From an uncultured Ectothiorhodospiraceae bacterium (GTDB taxonomy: Bacteria > Pseudomonadota > Gammaproteobacteria > UBA9214): a stretch of DNA of 54,212 bases. The DNA lies in the NCBI GenBank assembly GCA_947258845.1, contig CAMYJZ010000004.1, positions 1 through 54,212 on the forward strand, read 5' to 3'. Within the stretch, counting starts at the first letter, position 1, and each line of letters opens with the position of its first letter. A program made the position numbers and the translations under genes. The notes under the pieces were generated by a model. The model worked only from the letters and a program-made list of their open reading frames with translations. It did not search any database and had not been told where the DNA came from. Below, one piece after another: positions 9,047 to 21,486 of this stretch.

Positions 9047-10332
9047 GGTGTTTGCCGTGGTCCTGTCAGGCCCTGCCTGGCCAGCAGGGCCGCGCCGTAG
9101 GCGGCCTCCTGGTGCCGGGCGGCAATGACCGGTACCCCTAGCAGTGTCTCACGGATGCGGCGCCACGGCTCATTGATGGCGCCGCCGCCCACGGTCTGGA
9201 CGCGCCGCGGGTAAGGTGCACCCAGCTGTTCCAGCAAGCGGTAGCCGCGCTGTTCAATGGCCGCAATCCCTTCCAGCAGGCCTTGCAGGAAGCGGCTGTC
9301 GTCATCCGGCCGCGGTGTCATCCGCGGTTGCAGCCCGGGATTATTCTCGGGGAAGCGCTCCCCTGGTGATGGCAGGGGGTAATAGTCCAGCCCGGTCGGC
9401 CGCTCCGGTTGCAGACCGGCCGACAGGCGTTCGATTTCCGCCTTGCTGAAGAACCGGCGCAGGACGTTGCCGCCGCTGTTGGAGGCACCGCCCACCAGCC
9501 AGTCGTCACCCAGGCGGTGGCTGTAGACCCCGTAGTCCGGTGCGAATACCGGCCGGGCGGCGCGCACCTTAAGGACCAGGGTGCTGCCCAGGGCGGTGAC
9601 GGCCTCGCCGCGACCGGCGCCGGTGGCGATGAAGCCGGCCGTGCTGTCGGTAGTGCCACTGACAATGCGGGTGCCCGGGGCGAATCCCCAGCGCCGGCAG
9701 TATGCTGCCGTCAGGGCACCGAGTGGCCGGCCGGCCGGGACCACCTCGGGCAGCAGGCGGCGCTCGACGGCCAGCCCGTCCAGCCAGCCGGGCCAGCCGC
9801 GTGTCACCGGGTCGTAGCCGAGTTTCAGGGCATTGTTCTCGTCCGTGACCCCGTAGCGTCCCGCCAGCCGGCCGCTGAGCCAGTCGGCCTGGTGCAGGGC
9901 GAAACGGGCCTTGCCCGCCGCCGCGGTGGCCTGCAGGTAGAGCAGCTTGGCCAGGCTGGAGCTGGCCCCGTGGGCGGCGCTTTCGGCCGGCGCCCGGGCG
10001 CTGATCTCCCGGGCCTGGTCCACAGCGCGGGCGTCGTTGTACATCAGGGCGGGTGTCAGCGGCCGGCCCCGGGCGTCCGCCAGCAGCAGGGTGGCCGAGG
10101 TGGCATCGATGGCAAGGGCGGCCACGGCCTCCAGCGGGACCTGCCCCTGGAGTGCATCCAGGGCCCCGGCAAGCGCCACCCACCAGTCCTGCGGGTCCTG
10201 CTCCAGCCTGCTGCCGCGGGATTGCGGGGTGCCCAGCGTCGTGCGGGACTCGGCCTGAACATCGGCGTCTGCATCGATGACGCAGCAACGGCAGCCGGAG
10301 GTGCCGAGATCGATGCCGAGGTAAAGCGACAC
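9043..10332 (-). CDS. FGGY-family sugar kinase, D-ribulokinase-like
   Basis: This 429-residue protein is an FGGY carbohydrate kinase. The N-terminal phosphate-binding motif is LGIDLGTSGCR and a second is SGTTDSTAGFIATGAG near residues 225-240. The conserved GGGAINEPWRRI is near 385 and EAAYGAALLA near the C-terminus. The protein is shorter than classical xylulokinases (about 480-500), and SGTTDSTAGF with ALGSTLVLK resembles the cyanobacterial and plant group shown to phosphorylate D-ribulose. D-ribulose or D-xylulose is therefore the likeliest substrate. It lies 78 bases after the queF stop and overlaps cysZ by four bases, so queF, this kinase and cysZ may be cotranscribed, though they share no obvious pathway. 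Confidence 0.85.
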   Translation of the reverse strand: MSLYLGIDLGTSGCRCCVIDADADVQAESRTTLGTPQSRGSRLEQDPQDWWVALAGALDALQGQVPLEAVAALAIDATSATLLLADARGRPLTPALMYNDARAVDQAREISARAPAESAAHGASSSLAKLLYLQATAAAGKARFALHQADWLSGRLAGRYGVTDENNALKLGYDPVTRGWPGWLDGLAVERRLLPEVVPAGRPLGALTAAYCRRWGFAPGTRIVSGTTDSTAGFIATGAGRGEAVTALGSTLVLKVRAARPVFAPDYGVYSHRLGDDWLVGGASNSGGNVLRRFFSKAEIERLSAGLQPERPTGLDYYPLPSPGERFPENNPGLQPRMTPRPDDDSRFLQGLLEGIAAIEQRGYRLLEQLGAPYPRRVQTVGGGAINEPWRRIRETLLGVPVIAARHQEAAYGAALLARQGLTGPRQTP

Positions 10333-10410
10333 AGTGCTGGCAGGTCCTCGTTGGGGAAATCCGGAGGGGTGGCGCGGTGGCGGCTGCGCGAATCCGTCCC
10401 GGGACGGCGG

Positions 10411-10800
10411 TCAGCCGAGGTCGACCGGGGGCAGCGGAGACCAGCCGGACTGGCGGTGTTCGACCACCACGTCGGTATAGATGCCGCCGCGTACATTGAA
10501 TTCCGCCCGCAGCCGCATAAAACGCGGCTGGCAGGCGGCCACCAGGTCAGCGAGGATGCGGTTGGTGACATCCTCGTGGAAGGCGCCCGCGTCGCGGAAC
10601 GACCAGACATACAGTTTCAGGGACTTGAGCTCGATGCAGCGGGCGTCGGGGACGTATTCCAGGTGCAGGGTGGCGAAGTCCGGCTGCCCTGTCTTCGGAC
10701 ACAGGCAGGTGAATTCCGGGACCCGGATACGAATGGTATAGTCGCGTCCCGGCTGTGGATTGGCGAAGGTTTCCAGGTCCTGGCTTGGCTTTGTCGTCAT
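10411..10800 (-). CDS. queF: NADPH-dependent 7-cyano-7-deazaguanine reductase
   Basis: QueF reduces preQ0 to preQ1 in queuosine synthesis. The 129-residue length is that of the short, single-domain type (B. subtilis-like), not the 280-residue E. coli type. The catalytic Cys is Cys34 in [12 protein letters not shown]. The substrate-binding ELKSLKLY motif (57-64) and FHEDVTN (74-80) are family signatures. The start follows GGACGACC, a weak ribosome site. It diverges from smc, with about 190 bases between the two starts. Its product is ultimately used by gluQ (3993-4925), which modifies queuosine further. Confidence 0.95.
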   Translation of the reverse strand: MTTKPSQDLETFANPQPGRDYTIRIRVPEFTCLCPKTGQPDFATLHLEYVPDARCIELKSLKLYVWSFRDAGAFHEDVTNRILADLVAACQPRFMRLRAEFNVRGGIYTDVVVEHRQSGWSPLPPVDLG

Positions 10801-10988
10801 GGTCGTCCGGTTACTAGCCCTTTGCTGTCTTGTCTATTATCTGCACTCTGTTCATCACTTCAGCATATGGTGTGATTCTACCCCAGTCCAGCGGGAAATA
10901 CGGGCTGGACACAAGATAGTGGGTGCAAGCGCGGCCTGGTTACAAACAGGTTGTATCCGGGAGCGCATATCTTGTATCTTTGCCGCCC

Positions 10989-13900
10989 ATGCAGTTGACC
11001 AAGATCAAGCTGGCCGGGTTCAAGTCCTTCGTCGATCCCACCACGATCTATCTTCCGTCCCACCTGGTCGGTGTGGTCGGCCCCAACGGTTGCGGAAAAT
11101 CCAATATCATCGATGCCGTGCGCTGGGTCATGGGGGAGAGCTCAGCCAAGCACCTGCGCGGCGATTCCATGGCCGATGTCATCTTCAATGGCTCGTCGGC
11201 ACGCAAGCCGGTGGGTCATGCCAGTATCGAGCTGAGCTTCGACAACTCCGATGGAACCGTGGCCGGTCAGTATGCCGGCTACAGCGAGATTTCCATTCGT
11301 CGCCAGGTGTCCCGTGACGGGACGTCCACTTATTTCCTCAATGGTTCACGCTGCCGACGTCGCGATATCACCGATATCTTCCTGGGTACGGGGCTGGGCC
11401 CGCGCAGTTATTCCATTATCGAGCAGGGCATGATTTCACGCCTGATCGAGGCCAGGCCGGACGATCTGCGCGCCTTTTTCGAGGAGGCGGCCGGCATCTC
11501 CAAGTACAAGGAACGCCGGCGCGAGACCGAGAACCGCATCCGCCACACGCGCGAGAACCTCGATCGTCTCAATGACCTGCTCGAGGAGATCGAGAAACAG
11601 ATCGACAAGCTGAAGCGCCAGGCGCGGGCAGCGGAACGTTTCAAGGAGCTCAAGGAGCAAGAGCGCCAGGTCAAGGCGGAATTGCTGGCCCTGCGCTACT
11701 GCAGTCTGCACGAAGACTGCAGCAAGCGGGAACGCCGGATCCAGGCGGACGAACTCGAGATGGAGTCGGAGCTGGCCGCCCAACGTGCCATCGAGACCGA
11801 TCTGGAAAAGCTGCGTGCCAGCCTGACCGGGGCGAACGACAGCTTCAACACCGTACAGGGAAACTATTACCGGCTGGGTGCGGATGTCGCGCGTATCGAA
11901 CAGGCCATCCAGCACAGCAAGGAGTCGCGCCAGCAGCAACAACAGGAGCTGGAGCGTGCCGAGCGAACCCTGAACGAGATCGGTGCGCATATCGAACATG
12001 ACACCGGCCGGCTGGAGGAGCTGGTGCGTGACATCGATGCCATCGAACCGGAATTGGCCGAGGCGCGCGGGCGTGCGGATGAGTCCGCCGCCGTATTGCG
12101 CGATGCCGAGCAGGCGATGCATGCCTGGCAGGAGGAATGGAACGAGTTCAACCAGCGTTCGGCGGACAGTTCACAGTCGGCACAGGTGGAGCGTACCCGC
12201 ATCGACCACCTCGAACGTCACCTGCAACAGCTGGAAGAACGCCTGCAGCGCATGGATCAGGAGCAGCAGAACCTGGACAATTCCACGCTCGAGTCCGAGG
12301 TCGACCAGCTGATCAACGCGGCGACCGATCAGGAGGAACTGGCGGCAGGAAAACAGTCGCTGCTGGTCGCGGCCAGCACGCGTATCACCGGGATTCGTGC
12401 CGGCGGCGAACAGCAGGAGCAGGAACTCAGTGTGCTCCAGAGTTCGCATCATGACCTGCGTGGCCGCCTGTCCTCGCTGGAGACCCTGCAGCAGGCCGCG
12501 CTTGGACAGGGTTCCGACCGGGTCAGCGGCTGGCTGGAGTCGCAGGGCCTCAGCGAGACACCACGTCTTGCCCAGCAGCTCCAGGTCGAGTCCGGCTGGG
12601 AACATGCGGTCGAGACCGTGCTGGGTTCCTACCTTGAAGCCGTGTGTGTGGACGGGCTGGACGATGCAGAGCGTCTGCTCGCCGGTCTGGAGCAGGGCGC
12701 GATTTCGCTGTTCGATACCCGGGCGAGCGCTGCCTCCGGCTGCACCACGGACCGGCTGGCCGCCCTGGCCGACAAGGTGCAGGCACCCTGGTCGATGGGC
12801 GCCCTGCTGGACGGTGTGTATGCCGCCGATTCATTGCACCAGGCACTGGAGTTGCGGGAGTCCATCGCCGCTCACGAGTCCATCGTGACCCGGGACGGCA
12901 TCTGGCTTGCCCGCGGCTGGTTGCGGGTCGCGCGTGATGCGGACGAAAAGGCCGGTGTCCTGCAGCGTGAAGGCGAGATCAGCCGGCTGCAGGAAGAGAT
13001 CGCCGAACAGGCGAGTCGCATCGACGCACTACGCAACAGCATTAGCGAGTCCCGTGGCGCGCTGGTCGCTGCCGAGGAGGAACGCGAGCAGCTGCAGGCG
13101 GGTTACAATCAGGCGCACCGCCAGGCAAGTGAATTGCAGGCCAGGCTGGCTTCCTGCAAGTCACGCATCGAGCACCACCAGACACGCAGCGAGGACGTGC
13201 AGAAAGAGAGCGAGGACCTGCGCGCCCAGAAGTCACGCGAACAGGAGGAATATGCCGCGGCCCAGGCGCGCATGCAGGAGGCCCTGAGCGCTGTCGAGCA
13301 GCTTACGGCCGAACGTGAACAGCGCAGTCAGCGCCAGCAGGCCCTGACAGCGGCCCTGGACGATGCCCGCAAGCAGGCGCGTGCCAGCCAGCAGTCCATG
13401 CATGACCTGGCGTTGCGGGCGGAGTCGATACGCACTGCACGCAGCTCTATCGAGCAGAACCTGGAGCGCATGCGCGAACAGTCTCACCAGCTGGTCAGCC
13501 GCCGTGACGAACTCGGCGGCATCCTGGCGCAAGGGGACACGCCCATTGTCGAACTGGAGACCGGGCTTGGCACCCTGTTGTCACAGCGCATGGAGGTGGA
13601 AACCGAGCTGTCCGGCGCGCGCCAGCAGGTCGAGTCCATCGAGCACAGCGTGCGTGAGCTGGATCAGGAACGGCTACGCAAGGAACGCAGTGTCAGCGGC
13701 CGGCGTGAACAGGTCGAACGGGAGCGCATGGCCTGGCAGGAGATCAAGGTACGCAGCGACACCCTGATGGAACAGATCAACGAGGCCGGATTTGACTACC
13801 CGGAACTGGTTGCCTCTGTCAATGAAGAGGCCACGGTTGAAGCCTGGTCGGAGCAGGTGGAAAAGCTTGAAAACCGTATCCAGCGGCTCGGGCCGATCAA

Positions 13901-14501
13901 CCTGGCCGCGATCGAGGAATATGACGAGGAGTCCCGGCGCAAGGTCTACCTGGACGCCCAGCACGCCGATCTGACCGAGGCGCTGGAGACCCTGGAGAAT
14001 GCGATCAGCAAGATCGACAGGGAGACCCGTGCGCGTTTCAAGGAGACCTTCGACAAGGTCAACAAGGGCTTCCAGGAGCGCTTCCCGCGGCTGTTCGGTG
14101 GCGGGCACGCCTACCTGGAGCTGACCGGCGAGGACCTGCTGGACACCGGGGTCACGGTCATGGCGCGGCCGCCCGGCAAACGCAACAGCACCATCCAGCT
14201 GCTCTCGGGCGGGGAGAAGGCCCTGACGGCAATCGCCCTGGTGTTTTCCATTTTCGATCTCAATCCCTCACCGTTCTGCATGCTCGACGAGGTCGATGCC
14301 CCGCTGGATGACGCCAATGTCGGCCGCTATTGCGAAATGGTGCGGGAGATGTCCGGGCAGGTTCAGTTTGTCTTCATCACCCACAACAAGATCACCATGG
14401 AGATGGCCAGTCAACTGACCGGTGTGACCATGAACGAACCGGGCGTCTCGCGCCTGGTGTCCGTGGATATCGACGCCGCCGTTGAAATGGCGGCGATGTA
14501 G
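10989..14501 (+). CDS. smc: Chromosome partition protein SMC
   Basis: SMC is the core ATPase of the SMC-ScpAB condensin, which organises and helps segregate the chromosome. The 1170 residues show the full plan: Walker A GPNGCGKSN at 31-39, a coiled coil to about 500, a hinge near 515-640, a second coiled coil, the signature LSGGEKALTAIALVF from 1072 and Walker B PFCMLDEVDAP from 1095. The start at 10989 (MQLTKIKLAGFKSF) matches family N-termini; 22 extra upstream codons in frame do not, although no strong ribosome site precedes either. Partners ScpA and ScpB are encoded at 28397-30009. zipA and ligA follow on the same strand. Confidence 0.97.
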   Translation: MQLTKIKLAGFKSFVDPTTIYLPSHLVGVVGPNGCGKSNIIDAVRWVMGESSAKHLRGDSMADVIFNGSSARKPVGHASIELSFDNSDGTVAGQYAGYSEISIRRQVSRDGTSTYFLNGSRCRRRDITDIFLGTGLGPRSYSIIEQGMISRLIEARPDDLRAFFEEAAGISKYKERRRETENRIRHTRENLDRLNDLLEEIEKQIDKLKRQARAAERFKELKEQERQVKAELLALRYCSLHEDCSKRERRIQADELEMESELAAQRAIETDLEKLRASLTGANDSFNTVQGNYYRLGADVARIEQAIQHSKESRQQQQQELERAERTLNEIGAHIEHDTGRLEELVRDIDAIEPELAEARGRADESAAVLRDAEQAMHAWQEEWNEFNQRSADSSQSAQVERTRIDHLERHLQQLEERLQRMDQEQQNLDNSTLESEVDQLINAATDQEELAAGKQSLLVAASTRITGIRAGGEQQEQELSVLQSSHHDLRGRLSSLETLQQAALGQGSDRVSGWLESQGLSETPRLAQQLQVESGWEHAVETVLGSYLEAVCVDGLDDAERLLAGLEQGAISLFDTRASAASGCTTDRLAALADKVQAPWSMGALLDGVYAADSLHQALELRESIAAHESIVTRDGIWLARGWLRVARDADEKAGVLQREGEISRLQEEIAEQASRIDALRNSISESRGALVAAEEEREQLQAGYNQAHRQASELQARLASCKSRIEHHQTRSEDVQKESEDLRAQKSREQEEYAAAQARMQEALSAVEQLTAEREQRSQRQQALTAALDDARKQARASQQSMHDLALRAESIRTARSSIEQNLERMREQSHQLVSRRDELGGILAQGDTPIVELETGLGTLLSQRMEVETELSGARQQVESIEHSVRELDQERLRKERSVSGRREQVERERMAWQEIKVRSDTLMEQINEAGFDYPELVASVNEEATVEAWSEQVEKLENRIQRLGPINLAAIEEYDEESRRKVYLDAQHADLTEALETLENAISKIDRETRARFKETFDKVNKGFQERFPRLFGGGHAYLELTGEDLLDTGVTVMARPPGKRNSTIQLLSGGEKALTAIALVFSIFDLNPSPFCMLDEVDAPLDDANVGRYCEMVREMSGQVQFVFITHNKITMEMASQLTGVTMNEPGVSRLVSVDIDAAVEMAAM

Positions 14502-14550
14502 GCGGTTTTCCATTATCATTAGCGCAGTTGTCAAAGCCGGGTCCTGATAT

Positions 14551-17267
<2,717 letters not shown>

Positions 17268-17364
17268 GAGTATTTCGTGTGACCATGCGGCCCTGAAAGT
17301 CCCTCATGGCCGCGACCTGTCATGCTAACATGGTTAAAAAATAACCACCCTGCCACGGGGGCCG

Positions 17365-19659
17365 ATGAAACATTTTCAGATCAACCTGCTATCCGGCCTG
17401 GTGGTCAGCATCATTTTGCTGGGCATCATCGCCGCCGCTACCACCTTTGTTACCGCGCGGGTCTACCGTGAGCTGAGTTTTGATTTCCAGCGCGAGCACA
17501 GCGACCGGCTGCTGGAGCTCGAGGTGCAGGACGTGCTGGCCGGGCTGGCGGAGGGCGCGGCCCGTTTCGGTGAAGAGCTGCTCGCCCGCGATGACTTCCG
17601 GGCCGCAGTTGCTGAACCTGACAGCCTGCGGCTGTCGAGCGAGCTGGAGCGACAGCTGAGCCAGTCAGGGCAGGCGACCATCGTCGGGCTGACTGTCTAC
17701 AATCGCGATAGCGGTCTGCTGGGACAGGCGTACCGCTCGTCCGGGATGGCCGGGGTGATCTGCCCCGAACTCGTCCATCGGGCGCGCGCGGCTGAGCGCT
17801 CCTCCGGGACAGCCGCAGGCCTGTGCCGCTCCGCCGACCGGCTCTACCAGGCCGTGATTCTGTCGCTTACGGATACGGCGGCGCCGGCTCACCTGCAGGT
17901 GGTCTCCGATCCCCTGCCGGCGCTGGCCGCCATGGACGGGGTGCTGGGGATGCCGGTTCGGCTGGTGCCTCCCGGGGGTGATGTCCTGCACGCTTCCCCC
18001 GGCTGGGAGGGGGCCGTTGCCGACAATGCCGTGGTCTCGGCCTACAACCTGGCTGCCGGCGATGGCGGCGCGCTGCTCAGGGTAGAGGTTGCCGGCAGCG
18101 TGGACAAGTTGCTGCAGCGGCTCGGCCAGACCAACAGGCGTCTGCTCGCGGTGGTGATCACCGTCACCCTGCTGGCCGTCGGCCTCGCCTTGTGGTTCGT
18201 GCGTTATTCGGTGTTCAAGCCGCTGCGGGAACTCAGCTACCAGTTCAGTCGGGTTCGCCTGGTGGAGCGGGGTGAGGCTGGCGGTGCGGAAGCGCTGGAT
18301 CCCGGCAATGCCCCGGTGAGTTTTCACGCCCTGGGCGAGCTCTACGAGACCCTGCAGGACATGGCCATCCGCGATCCCCTGACCGGGACCTATAACCGTG
18401 CCCTGCTGGAAGATCGCCTGCAGCAGCTGTTTGTGGAACAGCGCCGGGATCCTTCGACGACAGCGATCCTGCTGGTTGACATGGTCCGCTTCAAATATGT
18501 CAACGATCTGCTCGGGCATCATACCGGCGACCTGCTGCTGAAGCAGGTGGTGGGCCGCATGGCGAATGTGTTGCGCGAGTCGGACACCCTCGCGCGTCTC
18601 GGTGGCGACGAGTTCACGGTGATCCTGCCCGACACCGACAGCGAACAGGCCCTGCAGGTCGCCGAGAAGATTATCCAGTCCATGGAGAACGATTTCGAGG
18701 TGGAGGGCCACAAGCTGTCGGCCTCGGTCTCCATCGGCATCGCGCTGATGCCGGAGCACGGCCAGGACGTCGATACCCTGCTGCGCAATGCCGACTACGC
18801 CATGTACACCGCGAAGGAGCGCCGGCCCGGCTGCGCCCTGTTTGACCCGAGTACCGCCGCGGAGATCAAGGCGGCCAGGATGACCCTGGACGGGGCCCTG
18901 AACCAGGGCCTTGAACGCAACGACCTGTTCCTCGTCTACCAGCCGGTACTGGATATCAAGACGGGCCGGATCAGCTACCTCGAGGCGCTGGTGCGCTGGC
19001 GCCGGCCCGACGGACGCCTGCTGCTGCCGGACGACTTCATCCGGGTGGCGGAACAGAGCGGGCTGATTCGCCAGCTGACCGAGTGGATCATCGATACGGC
19101 CTGCCGGGAACTGACCTCGCTGCTGCCGGCCAACCCGGGCCTGCGTGTCGGCATCAACCTGTCGATGCACATCCTGCATGACTACAACCTCGCGGACCTG
19201 ATCGGGGCGGCACTGGCGCGCTACCGGCTGGAATCCCGCTCGCTGTTGCTCGAGATCACCGAGACCGAGGTCATGATGGACCCCGAGCAGGTGATCGAGA
19301 TCCTCGACCAGCTCAGCGACATGGGCTTTGAGCTATCGATCGACGACTTCGGGACCGGGCATTCCTCGCTGGCCTACCTCAAGCGCCTGCCGGTGCATAC
19401 GCTCAAGGTGGACAAGTCCTTCGTCAGCGACATGGACACGGATGAGGACAATGCCTGCATAGTCCACGCCACCATCGACCTGGCGCACAACCTCGGCCTG
19501 GGCGTCACCGCCGAGGGGGTGGAGAGCCGGCAGGTCTATGAGCGGCTGAAGGAAATGGGCTGCGACAGCTACCAGGGTTACTACATTGGCGAACCCATGG
19601 ATAAAACCGGAATCGCCGTGTGGTTGCATGAGGGGCGCGAGGTCCTGCATGGTCTGTAG
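17365..19659 (+). CDS. Membrane GGDEF-EAL cyclic di-GMP regulator
   Basis: This 764-residue inner-membrane protein should make and/or break cyclic di-GMP. There is a membrane span at about 10-32, a periplasmic sensor region to about 255, a second span at about 257-278 and a HAMP-like linker. The GGDEF domain has the intact motif at 413-417 and an RESD inhibitory site at 404-407, five residues before it. The EAL domain starts with EALVRW (540-545) and keeps ITETEVMMD, DDFGTGHSS and TAEGVES, so both halves look catalytically competent. A 15-base palindrome (GGTTA-AAAAA-TAACC, 17333-17347) lies just upstream. A small lipoprotein and a MinD-like ATPase follow on the same strand with small gaps. 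Confidence 0.95.
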   Translation: MKHFQINLLSGLVVSIILLGIIAAATTFVTARVYRELSFDFQREHSDRLLELEVQDVLAGLAEGAARFGEELLARDDFRAAVAEPDSLRLSSELERQLSQSGQATIVGLTVYNRDSGLLGQAYRSSGMAGVICPELVHRARAAERSSGTAAGLCRSADRLYQAVILSLTDTAAPAHLQVVSDPLPALAAMDGVLGMPVRLVPPGGDVLHASPGWEGAVADNAVVSAYNLAAGDGGALLRVEVAGSVDKLLQRLGQTNRRLLAVVITVTLLAVGLALWFVRYSVFKPLRELSYQFSRVRLVERGEAGGAEALDPGNAPVSFHALGELYETLQDMAIRDPLTGTYNRALLEDRLQQLFVEQRRDPSTTAILLVDMVRFKYVNDLLGHHTGDLLLKQVVGRMANVLRESDTLARLGGDEFTVILPDTDSEQALQVAEKIIQSMENDFEVEGHKLSASVSIGIALMPEHGQDVDTLLRNADYAMYTAKERRPGCALFDPSTAAEIKAARMTLDGALNQGLERNDLFLVYQPVLDIKTGRISYLEALVRWRRPDGRLLLPDDFIRVAEQSGLIRQLTEWIIDTACRELTSLLPANPGLRVGINLSMHILHDYNLADLIGAALARYRLESRSLLLEITETEVMMDPEQVIEILDQLSDMGFELSIDDFGTGHSSLAYLKRLPVHTLKVDKSFVSDMDTDEDNACIVHATIDLAHNLGLGVTAEGVESRQVYERLKEMGCDSYQGYYIGEPMDKTGIAVWLHEGREVLHGL

Positions 19660-19677
19660 ATGAGCGGGGAGGCAACC

Positions 19678-19872
19678 ATGTTCAGGTCAATATTATTCAG
19701 TGCCGTGCTCGGGCTGGCGGCGTGTACCGATACCGGTGACGATGCCGGCCTGCAGGGCAACCATGTCTGGAAGACCCAGACCGACATGCTGGACAAGGCC
19801 CGCGACGTTGAAGGCCTGATCATGGATGGCAGCCAGCGCCAGGGCCAGGCCATCGATGAGCAGGCACGCTGA
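19678..19872 (+). CDS. Small predicted lipoprotein
   Basis: This 64-residue protein starts at the ATG at 19678, which follows GGGGAGG by six bases. An in-frame ATG at 19660 has no such site. The N-terminus MFRSILFSAVLGLAAC is a signal peptide ending in a lipobox with Cys16, so the mature chain is only 49 residues, polar and probably helical (KTQTDMLDKARDVEGLI). It resembles short lipoproteins that some gammaproteobacteria carry near diguanylate cyclase genes, but no function is known. It begins 18 bases after the GGDEF-EAL stop and is probably in the same transcript. Confidence 0.75.
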   Translation: MFRSILFSAVLGLAACTDTGDDAGLQGNHVWKTQTDMLDKARDVEGLIMDGSQRQGQAIDEQAR

Positions 19873-19907
19873 CACCCCGGGCCGTCCGGCTTGAAACGCC
19901 TCCTGGC

Positions 19908-21410
19908 ATGACGAGAATCATCACCATCACCAGCGGGCTGGATGGGGTCGGCAAGACCCACCTGGCCCTCAATATGGCACTCGAACTGGTCCGCAGGGGC
20001 CACCCCGTGGGCCTCTACCATGACGAGAGTGGCCGCCTGCCGGTCTCCCGGTTGCTGCGCCTGTCGCCACACCCGGGCCAGAAAGGCCCACTGGACACGG
20101 GTGAGGTGATTTGCCGCGGTTACCAGGGCGTCGACCTGCTTTCATCGCGGCTGCCGCTGTCTCTCTGGCACGGCCTGCCTGCGCTCGAGCTGGCACCGCT
20201 AGTGGCCGCCCATGAGGCGCGCGCGGCCTACGACGACCTGCTGATCGATACCTCGGGCTTTTCGGCGCGTGCCGTTGTGGCCTGTTGTCTGCAATCACCC
20301 CTGGTGGTGCTCGTGGTGACACCGGAACAGCGTTCTCAGGCCGAGGCCTTTGGCCTGCTGAAGGTACTGCAACTCAACGGCTTCGACCAGCGGGTCGCGC
20401 TGGTGATCAACAAGCTGCGTGAAGCGACCACGGAGCAGGAGATCCATGAACGCTTTGCCGCACAGGCCAGGGCCTGGCTGGGTTACGAGGTCAGTCTGCT
20501 GGGCAGTGTGTCCAGTGACCGGCAGGTGGTGTCGGCCCAGGGCCTGCGCCAGGCATTCACCTCGATCTTCCCGGACGCCGCTGCCGCCGCCCAGATGCTG
20601 AGGCTGGCCGAGGCGCTTGCCAGTGATGCCGGGACCGGCCGCGAGCGGGATCCGGCGGGCCTGCCCGACTTCTGGAAGGGGCTGGCGGCCGCGATACAAC
20701 GGCCGGTTCATATTGCCGGCAAGGTCGATCTCGAAGATAACGATGAGGGTGCCGGGCCGGCCAGGCCGGAACCGCCGGCCGATACCCACAGCAGCCGCAC
20801 GCCCTCGACGGTGCTGCGTTTCGAGGGTCCGCTCGGCAAACTCGATAACGTCATGGAGAGCTTTTCGGACGTGATGCATTACCTGGCGGATGACATGCAT
20901 GCCTTTCATGAGCGCCTGGCCACGCTGTACGACGGCACGGACGAGGCCGGGGCCTGTGCGGTCGCCGATGCCGCTGTCCTCGAAATGACCCTGGCGGTCA
21001 TCCTCAAGGCACTGAAGCAGGCGGTGCCTCATCAGGAGCAGGTCTGCATCCAGGTAGAGGAAAACCCGGTCAGTGGACAGGACCGGGGCTGGTTGAAGCG
21101 CGGGCGCTATATCAAGTATGCCTTCCTGGTGCCGGGCGATGCAGCGACCCTGGACCTCATCAGCGGACAGCTGGAGCGCATACCCGGGCTGCGGCAGAGC
21201 AAGGGCGAGGAGGGCGAGTGTGTCTGCGAGGCCGTTTCAGCGGCGCGTGACGCCTGCCTGAGCGTGATCAACACCCCGCAGGGACAGATCCGGGTGCATT
21301 ATTGGCATCAGCCGGAGACCGACAAGGGGCAGCAGGGGGATGCACCGGTCAAGGGTACCGCCAGGGGCAAGCCCGTAAACCATCACCCGGCACACAAGCG
21401 GCTGCACTAG
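19908..21410 (+). CDS. MinD/ParA-like ATPase with altered Walker A and unknown C-terminal domain
   Basis: The first 230 or so residues look like a MinD/FlhG-type ATPase. The P-loop is GLDGVGKTHLALNMA (residues 10-24), where the usual signature lysine of the deviant Walker A (KGGVGKT) is replaced by Leu11. The catalytic Lys16 is kept. The Walker A' counterpart is YDDLLIDTSGF and there is an INKL near residue 165 in the guanine/adenine-binding position. Residues 235-300 are a Pro-rich linker. Residues 300-480 form a second domain that I do not recognise, starting FEGPLGKLDNVMESF. The C-terminal tail is basic and disordered. It follows the GGDEF-EAL and lipoprotein genes. FlhG and a polar-localisation factor are the closest comparisons, but no flagellar gene is nearby. 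Confidence 0.8.
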   Translation: MTRIITITSGLDGVGKTHLALNMALELVRRGHPVGLYHDESGRLPVSRLLRLSPHPGQKGPLDTGEVICRGYQGVDLLSSRLPLSLWHGLPALELAPLVAAHEARAAYDDLLIDTSGFSARAVVACCLQSPLVVLVVTPEQRSQAEAFGLLKVLQLNGFDQRVALVINKLREATTEQEIHERFAAQARAWLGYEVSLLGSVSSDRQVVSAQGLRQAFTSIFPDAAAAAQMLRLAEALASDAGTGRERDPAGLPDFWKGLAAAIQRPVHIAGKVDLEDNDEGAGPARPEPPADTHSSRTPSTVLRFEGPLGKLDNVMESFSDVMHYLADDMHAFHERLATLYDGTDEAGACAVADAAVLEMTLAVILKALKQAVPHQEQVCIQVEENPVSGQDRGWLKRGRYIKYAFLVPGDAATLDLISGQLERIPGLRQSKGEEGECVCEAVSAARDACLSVINTPQGQIRVHYWHQPETDKGQQGDAPVKGTARGKPVNHHPAHKRLH

Positions 21411-21486
21411 CCCCATGCCATTAGCGCCCGCCCCGGGGCGGGCAAAAACAGTGGATGAGCGGACAACGCCGGTCATCCGGGTTTCA

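Noticed and set aside
9409-10875. A 488-codon plus-strand frame over the sugar kinase and queF
   Set aside because: It crosses two well-supported minus-strand genes and reads as a Gly/Ala/Arg/Gln-rich shadow sequence.
21426-21443. A GC-rich 18-base palindrome between the MinD-like gene and the ppi gene as a terminator
   Set aside because: It has a perfect stem but no loop, and no T run follows on either strand, only A residues on the plus strand.
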